From: Gammaproteobacteria bacterium
GTDB taxonomy: Bacteria; Pseudomonadota; Gammaproteobacteria; Immundisolibacterales; JAKLLR01
Reading direction: 5' to 3'
Length of the DNA stretch: 47,344 nt
NCBI GenBank assembly: GCA_022014175.1
Contig: JAKLLR010000005.1
Coordinates: forward strand, 1-47,344
This document shows positions 42,478 to 47,344 of the stretch, in pieces (position 1 is the first letter of the stretch; each line of letters starts with the position of its first letter). Made by a program: the position numbers and the translations under genes. The notes under the pieces are model-generated. The model saw only the letters and a program-made list of their open reading frames with translations, was not told the DNA's origin and searched no databases.

Positions 42478-42590
42478 CGGGGTTTCTGGCTCAGAGGTTG
42501 AGGTCGGACGGTATGAACGAATGACTCAGGTTACTATGCGGCCCGGTGGCCATGCGGGTGCGGGGCCGATGCTGGTTTGAGGAGAAGACG

Positions 42591-43736
42591 ATGATTCCAA
42601 GAACGCTGTTCGCCGAGGAGCATGCGCTGTATCGGGCGACGGTTCGGCGATTTGTGGAGCAGGCGGTAGTTCCAGCCCACGCGGAGTGGGAGAAGACGGG
42701 ACAGCTGACCCGGGAGGTCTGGCTGGCGGCGGGGGAGGCGGGTCTGCTCTGCTGCAATATCCCGGAGATCTACGGCGGCATGGGCGGGGATTTCCTCTTC
42801 AGCGCCATCGTTGCGGAGGAGCTCGCCAGTGTCGGTGCGACCGGCCCTGGTTTTACCCTGCACTCCGACATCGTCGCCCCCTACCTGCTGCATTATGGTA
42901 CCGAGGCTCAGAAGCGCCACTGGCTGCCGCGGATGGCCACGGGTGCTGTGATCGGGGCGGTGGCGATGACCGAACCAGGCGCTGGCAGTGATCTGCAGAA
43001 CATCAAGACCACGGCGCTGAGGGACGGTGATGATTATGTGATCAATGGTCAGAAGGTCTTTATCACCAATGGTCAGCTGGCGGATCTGGTGGTGCTGGCG
43101 GTGAAGACGGATCCCGAGGCCCGGGCCGCCGGGGTGAGTCTGATTCTGGTAGAGGGTGATCGCCCCGGATTCGAGCGGGGGCGTAATCTGGAGAAGATTG
43201 GCTGGAAAGCCCAGGACACCTCAGAGCTCTTTTTCAACGACGTGCGGGTACCGGTGAGTAATCTGCTGGGGCAGGAGGGGCGGGGGTTTGCCCAGTTGAT
43301 GACAGAGCTGGCTCAGGAGCGGCTGATTCAGGCGATCCGGGGCGCCAGCGCCACCGAAGCGGCGCTGGAGTGGACCCTTGATTATGTGCGACAGCGCAAG
43401 GCGTTTGGCCGCACCATTGCGGAGTTCCAGAACACCCGCTTCAAGCTGGCAGAGATGAAAGCTGCGCTGGTGACCTTGCGGGTCTTCGTTGATCGCTGCC
43501 TGGAGTTGCACCTCAAGGGTGAATTGGATGCGGTAGATGCGGCGATGGCGAAACTGCAGGCGACAGACCTGCAGTGTCAGGTGATGGACGACTGCCTGCA
43601 GCTGCATGGGGGTTACGGTTATATGTGGGAGTACCCCATCGCCCGGGCCTGGGCCGACGCGCGGATGACCCGAATTGCTGGCGGCACCACCGAAATCATG
43701 AAGGAGATCATCGGGCGCGAACTGCTGAAGGATTAA
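42591..43736 (+). CDS. Acyl-CoA dehydrogenase
   Basis: The start is ATG 42591 (MIPRTLFAEEHALYRATVRRF), after GAGGAGAAGACG; the track begins 15 codons early. The 381-residue protein has the ACAD pattern: AMTEPGAGSDLQNIKTTA (FAD/substrate loop), GQKVFITNGQLADLVVLAVKT, RQKAFGRTIAEFQNTRFKLAEMK, QLHGGYGYMWEYPIARAWADARMTRIAGGTTEIMKEIIGREL with the conserved GYGY and IAGGTTEI motifs. The active-site base cannot be fixed, but the position of Glu in TTEIMK matches the short-chain/isovaleryl groups. It passes electrons to the ETF encoded at 14.8-16.5 kb. The HMG-CoA-lyase-like gene converges with it. Confidence 0.93.
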   Translation: MIPRTLFAEEHALYRATVRRFVEQAVVPAHAEWEKTGQLTREVWLAAGEAGLLCCNIPEIYGGMGGDFLFSAIVAEELASVGATGPGFTLHSDIVAPYLLHYGTEAQKRHWLPRMATGAVIGAVAMTEPGAGSDLQNIKTTALRDGDDYVINGQKVFITNGQLADLVVLAVKTDPEARAAGVSLILVEGDRPGFERGRNLEKIGWKAQDTSELFFNDVRVPVSNLLGQEGRGFAQLMTELAQERLIQAIRGASATEAALEWTLDYVRQRKAFGRTIAEFQNTRFKLAEMKAALVTLRVFVDRCLELHLKGELDAVDAAMAKLQATDLQCQVMDDCLQLHGGYGYMWEYPIARAWADARMTRIAGGTTEIMKEIIGRELLKD

Positions 43737-43793
43737 CGCGGCAGGCCGGTTGAGTCGGGCTGGGTTAGAGTGGACCCGGTCCGGGCCCGCTGG

Positions 43794-44741
43794 TTAGCTG
43801 CGGTACTTACTCAGCGAGCCGCTGTGCATGATGTGCCCGGCCAGGGGGTGTCCGATCACGGACTCCGCCAGTTGGGCGGCGTCGATCAGGCGATCCAGGT
43901 CAATTCCGGTTTCGATGCCCATTTCGTGGCACATGAAGACCATGTCTTCGGTACAGATGTTGCCTGCTGCACCACCGTGTCCGGCAAAGGGGCAGCCGCC
44001 GAGGCCGGCCACTGAGCTATCGAACAGATCCACGCCCATTTGCAGGGCGGAGTAGAAGTTGGCCGCTCCCAGGCCGCGGGTGTCGTGCAGATGCAGCGCG
44101 ATGCGAGCATCCGGAACCAGCTCCCGGACCGCACCGATGCGTTGTTTGATCGCTTCGGGATGAGCCCAGCCGACGGTATCGGCCAGGCAGATATTGGGTA
44201 GCGGCAGGCCTCTGGAGTCACACTGGGCCTGAATGAAGCGGACCAGATCCGTGATCTTTTTGACCGGGATGTCGCCCTCGAAGTTACAGCCAAATGCGCA
44301 CATGATGTAGGCGGAGTGAAGCGGCACACCCTGTTCCACGTACTGGTCAATCCAGTCGGACTGTTTGTCCCGCATCTCATCGGCACCGCAGTTGTTGTTT
44401 TTGCGGCTGAAGGTGTCGCTTGAATAGAACATCAGATCGCCCTTGAGGGTGATACCGGGGACGGTCCGGGCCTGTTCAAAGCCTCTGCGGTTGAGCCAGA
44501 GGGCGACGTAATCCACCCCCGGCTTCTTCTTGATGCCAGCAAAAAACTGGGGCGTATCCGCCATGCTGGGGACGAGTTTCGGGTTCACGAATGAGGCGAC
44601 CTGAATATGTTTCAGTCCGGTTTCAGAGAGGGCATCCACCACCCGCACCCGCTCGGCCAGGGGGTAGAGCTGCTTTTCGTACTGAAAACCCTCGCGGGGA
44701 CCCTCTTCGTGAAATTCAACAAATTCAGGTAGGTCGCTCAT
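43794..44741 (-). CDS. HMG-CoA lyase-like protein (DRE-TIM family)
   Basis: The 315-residue TIM-barrel protein has the family segments VEFHEEGPREGFQYE, VASFVNPKLVPSMAD, the metal-binding HLHDTRGLGAAN, and GLGGCPFAGHGGAAGNICTEDMVFM. In canonical HMG-CoA lyase the first segment is GPRDGLQNE with Asp as metal ligand, and here it reads GPREGFQYE. The catalytic Cys in GLGGCPxA is kept, while the following loop is longer (FAGHGGAAGN instead of YAPGASGN). It may cleave HMG-CoA to acetoacetate and acetyl-CoA (leucine or isoprenoid breakdown), or a related 3-hydroxy-3-methyl acyl-CoA. It lies next to the acyl-CoA dehydrogenase gene. Confidence 0.85.
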   Translation of the reverse strand: MSDLPEFVEFHEEGPREGFQYEKQLYPLAERVRVVDALSETGLKHIQVASFVNPKLVPSMADTPQFFAGIKKKPGVDYVALWLNRRGFEQARTVPGITLKGDLMFYSSDTFSRKNNNCGADEMRDKQSDWIDQYVEQGVPLHSAYIMCAFGCNFEGDIPVKKITDLVRFIQAQCDSRGLPLPNICLADTVGWAHPEAIKQRIGAVRELVPDARIALHLHDTRGLGAANFYSALQMGVDLFDSSVAGLGGCPFAGHGGAAGNICTEDMVFMCHEMGIETGIDLDRLIDAAQLAESVIGHPLAGHIMHSGSLSKYRS

Positions 44742-44762
44742 CGTTTTTGGGGTCCATCTGTT

Positions 44763-45731
44763 TTAGTCTGTGCTTAAGGATTGCAGGTAGTGCAGGCTGA
44801 AAAGACTGTTGTCGTCCTGCCAGCTGCGAATCGTCTCGAAACCGCCGTAGGCTGCCAGTTCCGAGAACTCCTCAATGCTGTACTTGTAGGAGTTTTCGGT
44901 GTGGATGGTCTCACCGGCGGCGAACGGGATCTGTTCGTCCGCGAGTTCCACCACCTGGTCCGCCTCGCTCCGCAGATGCATCTCGATTCGCCCCGCTGCG
45001 GTATTGTAAAACGCCTGGTGGCTGAATTGTTCACTGTCGAAAGTGCCATCAAGATCGGTATTCAGGCGAGTCAGCAGGTTCTTATTGAAAGCGGCAGTGA
45101 CGCCAGCGCTATCGTTGTAGGCGCGCTCCAGCCATGCTCTCGGTTTTTTCAGGTCGACCCCGATCAGCAGCCCGCCCCCGGGACTGACCATCTCCGCGAC
45201 CTGGCGGAGCAGCCGCTCCGCCGCCCGGGGTTCGAAGTTGCCGATGCTGGAGCCGGGAAAGAAGGCGACACGCCGGTGACCTGACTCCGGTATCGGCAGA
45301 TCAAATGGCCGGGTATAGTCGACGCAGATGGCGTTCACCTGGAGCCAGGGGTGATCCGCAGCGATCGCCTCTGCGGATTTCATCAGGTGGTCCCGGGAGA
45401 TATCCAGGGGCATATAGACCCGTGGCCGGATGGCATCAATCAGCACCCTGATCTTGGTGCTGCTGCCGGAGCCCAGTTCGATCAGGTCGGTGTCGGTGCC
45501 GATCAGGCTGGCGATCTCCTCCCGGTACTGCTCAAGCAGGCCGATCTCGGTACGGGTCGGGTAGTACTCCGGCAGCTCGCAGATCTGATCGAACAGCTGT
45601 GAGCCCTCGGCATCGTAGAAAAACTTTGGCGAGATGGTTTTGGGGTTTGCGCGTAGGCCCCGCAGCACCTCTGTGGCCATATCCTCGATGCTGGGATGAA
45701 GATCGATGAATCGGGTATCTGGGGAGTTCAT
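44763..45731 (-). CDS. egtD: L-histidine N-alpha-methyltransferase
   Basis: The 322-residue protein matches EgtD: GLRANPKTISPKFFYDAEGSQLFDQICELPEYYPTRTEIGLLE at the N-terminus, the SAM-binding LIELGSGSSTKIRVLIDA, and FFPGSSIGNFEP. It trimethylates histidine to hercynine in ergothioneine synthesis. Its start overlaps the egtB stop region by four bases, so the two are translated together. The gene pair lacks egtA and egtC. Confidence 0.93.
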   Translation of the reverse strand: MNSPDTRFIDLHPSIEDMATEVLRGLRANPKTISPKFFYDAEGSQLFDQICELPEYYPTRTEIGLLEQYREEIASLIGTDTDLIELGSGSSTKIRVLIDAIRPRVYMPLDISRDHLMKSAEAIAADHPWLQVNAICVDYTRPFDLPIPESGHRRVAFFPGSSIGNFEPRAAERLLRQVAEMVSPGGGLLIGVDLKKPRAWLERAYNDSAGVTAAFNKNLLTRLNTDLDGTFDSEQFSHQAFYNTAAGRIEMHLRSEADQVVELADEQIPFAAGETIHTENSYKYSIEEFSELAAYGGFETIRSWQDDNSLFSLHYLQSLSTD

Positions 45732-46984
45732 AGATTACCTGCCAGTCGCATGCCGGAGAACTGCCAGCGGCTCTCCGGGTAGAAGAAGTTTCGGTAGCTG
45801 GGGCGGATGTGACCCTCAGCAGTGGCACAGGAGCCGCCCCGCAGAATCAGCTGATTACACATGAATTTGCCGTTGTATTCGCCCACCGCCCCCTCGGCGG
45901 GATGGTACCCGGGGTAAGGCTGGTAGGGGCTTGCGGTCCACTCCCAGACATCGCCGTAGAGCTGGCTGTAGGGTGTGGCCGGTGCCTCGGGTGCGGTGCT
46001 GTGCGGCTGATAGATGCCCCGGTCGGCGAAATGTCCTGAGGCAGGGCTGACCTCGCGGGCTACCGCCTCCCACTCAAACTCTGTCGGCAGCCGTTGGCCG
46101 GCCCAGCGGGCGAAGGCATCCGCTTCGTAGTAGCTGATGTGGCAGACCGGCGCGTCCAGCGCGACGGGCAACAGGCCGCCGAGGGTGAACTGCTGCCAGC
46201 CAGCCTCCCGCTGGAGCCAGTAGAGAGGTGCTTGCCACTGCTGCTGCTGGGCGGCCTGCCAGCCGTCGGAGAGCCAGAGCAGGGGGTTGCTGTAACCGCC
46301 GTCCTGCATGAATTCAAGATACTGCCGGTTACTCACCGGGTGGCTGGCCAGAGCGAAGGGTGGCAAACGGTGCCGGTGTGCGGGTGCCTCGTTATCGAAA
46401 TGAAAGCCGCTACCCGAATATCCGATGGCTGTTTCGCCGCCCTCGCAGGTGATCATCTGCGATTGGCCTGGGGTGGACAGGGAGGCGTCCGCCACTGCTT
46501 GATAGGCGGGGTAGAGGGGGTTCTGCCAGAGCAGATGCTTCAGGTCGGTGAGGAGCAGCTCCTGGTGCTGCTGTTCGTGGTGCAGCCCGAGCTCAATCAG
46601 GGGGGTGACTGCTGCGGGGTTGGCATCAATCAGACGGGCCATGGCCTCATCCACTGCCTGGCGGTAGTCAAACACCTGCCGTACGGTCGGTCGGCTAATC
46701 AGGCCCCGTTGTGGCCGGGGGTATTGCGGTCCCACGGCGTTGTAGTAGGAGTTGAACAGGTGGTCGAAGCCCGGGGAAAACAGCTGATAGTCCGGCAGGT
46801 TGGGTTGCAGCAGAAATGTTTCAAAAAACCAGGTGGTGTGGGCCAGATGCCATTTTACGGGGCTCGCATCGGCCATGCTCTGGGCCACGTAGTCCTCAAT
46901 CTCAAGAGGCGCGCAAAGGGACTCTGTACGTTGCCGCACATCGCGATAGCGCTGGCGTAACGGAGTTTTCGGACGGGCGTCCAA
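45728..46984 (-). CDS. egtB: Ergothioneine biosynthesis sulfoxide synthase
   Basis: The 418-residue protein has the DinB-like iron domain with probable ligands His49 (KWHLAHTTWFFE), His136 and His140 (HHEQQHQELLL), followed by the formylglycine-generating-enzyme-like domain (PVSNRQYLEFMQDGGY, YEADAFARWAGQRLPTEFEWE, LRGGSCATAEGHIRPSYRNFF). EgtB joins hercynine and a thiol to a sulfoxide; with EgtD it gives the ergothioneine precursor. No EgtC amidohydrolase or EgtA gamma-glutamylcysteine ligase is seen, so the enzyme may use cysteine directly. The partner hydrolase/lyase is elsewhere. Confidence 0.93.
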   Translation of the reverse strand: MDARPKTPLRQRYRDVRQRTESLCAPLEIEDYVAQSMADASPVKWHLAHTTWFFETFLLQPNLPDYQLFSPGFDHLFNSYYNAVGPQYPRPQRGLISRPTVRQVFDYRQAVDEAMARLIDANPAAVTPLIELGLHHEQQHQELLLTDLKHLLWQNPLYPAYQAVADASLSTPGQSQMITCEGGETAIGYSGSGFHFDNEAPAHRHRLPPFALASHPVSNRQYLEFMQDGGYSNPLLWLSDGWQAAQQQQWQAPLYWLQREAGWQQFTLGGLLPVALDAPVCHISYYEADAFARWAGQRLPTEFEWEAVAREVSPASGHFADRGIYQPHSTAPEAPATPYSQLYGDVWEWTASPYQPYPGYHPAEGAVGEYNGKFMCNQLILRGGSCATAEGHIRPSYRNFFYPESRWQFSGMRLAGNL

Positions 46985-47070
46985 CCATGCTCCCCTGATT
47001 TTTTGTTATGGACGGGTCGTGAGGGTCGTCACCATAGCAGCGGAAGCATCCGCTTGGCAAAAACCCCCTT

Positions 47071-47083
47071 CTCAATTTTTGAG
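47071..47083. repeat. Short palindrome upstream of egtB
   Basis: CTCAA-TTT-TTGAG is a perfect 5+5 bp inverted repeat in the 198-base gap between divergent genes egtB and the MBL-fold gene; TTATATAT follows. It could be an operator or part of a promoter for either gene; the arms are short. Confidence 0.25.
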
Positions 47084-47182
47084 TCTGTTATATATCGCCG
47101 GATTGATCCGGCGCGGGTGTCCTCTGGCTGTCAGAAGTCGGATAGTATGGTCGAATCAAATCAAATCAAGGCGAATCGGCAG

Positions 47183-47344
47183 ATGCAATATCTGAAGCAA
47201 ATGACAGCGCTGACACTGCTCCTACTGGCCGGGCTCTGCCAGGCCGAGGAGCATGACACGGAGAGCAGGAAGTTTGAGGTCACTGAACTGGTGGCGGGCA
47301 TTCATCTGCTGCAGGGGCAGGGGGGCAACATTGTGGTCTCCGTC
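47183..47344 (+). CDS. Exported MBL-fold metallo-hydrolase, N-terminal part, cut by window end
   Basis: Fifty-four codons are visible. The start ATG 47183 opens a signal peptide (MTALTLLLLAGLCQA), and the mature sequence FEVTELVAGIHLLQGQGGNIVVSV matches the first strands of metallo-beta-lactamase-fold proteins of the exported, PQQ/quinoprotein-associated type. An ATG 12 codons upstream (47147) is an alternative start. The metal-binding motif lies outside the window. Confidence 0.7.
   Translation, partial: MQYLKQMTALTLLLLAGLCQAEEHDTESRKFEVTELVAGIHLLQGQGGNIVVSV

Noticed and set aside
42411-42590. Cobalamin riboswitch before the BtuM-like gene
   Set aside because: No B12-box-like sequence on the minus strand; only a short GC hairpin and a -10 element.
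1-47344. Mobile element, CRISPR array, tRNA or rRNA
   Set aside because: No transposase, integrase, regularly spaced repeats, tRNA arm patterns or rRNA-like sequence found on reading both strands.

Overview
The window is ordinary, densely coded, moderately GC-rich bacterial chromosome. The gene families (CysZ, SirB1-type protein, YaiI, CysB-type LysR regulator, ETF-quinone oxidoreductase with EtfBA, tkt-gap-pgk, PhaR, P-II, EgtBD, MlaEFD-type transporter) point to an aerobic gammaproteobacterium that degrades hydrophobic compounds or fatty acids. This is judged from gene content only; I cannot name a genus. I see no rRNA, tRNA, CRISPR array, transposase or prophage. Both ends cut genes: a class III CoA-transferase on the left and a metallo-beta-lactamase-fold protein on the right.

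Layout. 1-8.5 kb holds accessory catabolic or envelope genes: the CoA-transferase end, YaiI, a SAM methyltransferase, an exported DUF1329 protein, an Asp/Glu/hydantoin racemase-like enzyme, an alpha/beta hydrolase translationally coupled to an exported beta-propeller protein with a CxxCH haem motif, and a SirB1-type protein. 8.5-10.6 kb has CysZ overlapping an SDR and a small exported charged protein. 10.7-17.5 kb is a beta-oxidation and electron-transfer block (FadN-type bifunctional enzyme, ETF-QO, EtfB, EtfA, MBL hydrolase), converging on phaR. 18.2-22.5 kb is central carbon metabolism (tkt, gap, pgk).

22.5-28.7 kb is the most distinctive part. Two AlkB/CymA/XylM-type membrane di-iron monooxygenases, a zinc alcohol dehydrogenase, a Rieske oxygenase alpha/beta pair and a divergent SDR flank a 9+9 bp inverted repeat in the divergent promoter region. 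The enzyme order resembles methyl-oxidation plus ring-dihydroxylation pathways (TOL or p-cymene/p-cumate logic), but aldehyde dehydrogenase, electron-transfer partners and ring cleavage are absent here. 28.8-33.6 kb is sulfur assimilation: CysB-type regulator, TauE/SafE exporter, a nitrite/sulfite reductase fused to a C-terminal TusA-like domain, and an APS-reductase-type CysH, followed by a clear intrinsic terminator.

33.7-42.4 kb contains an Old Yellow Enzyme, a host-attachment-family protein, a four-gene MCE/Mla-type lipid transport operon, an MFS transporter, glnK-like P-II, TonB and a membrane protein resembling the cobalamin transporter BtuM. 42.6-47 kb has acyl-CoA dehydrogenase, an HMG-CoA-lyase-like protein, and the ergothioneine genes egtB-egtD. 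Common themes are acyl-CoA/hydrocarbon oxidation feeding electrons through ETF to quinone, and sulfur supply for cysteine and ergothioneine. The candidates for something new are the AlkB/Rieske cluster, the sulfite reductase-TusA fusion and the haem-motif propeller protein.
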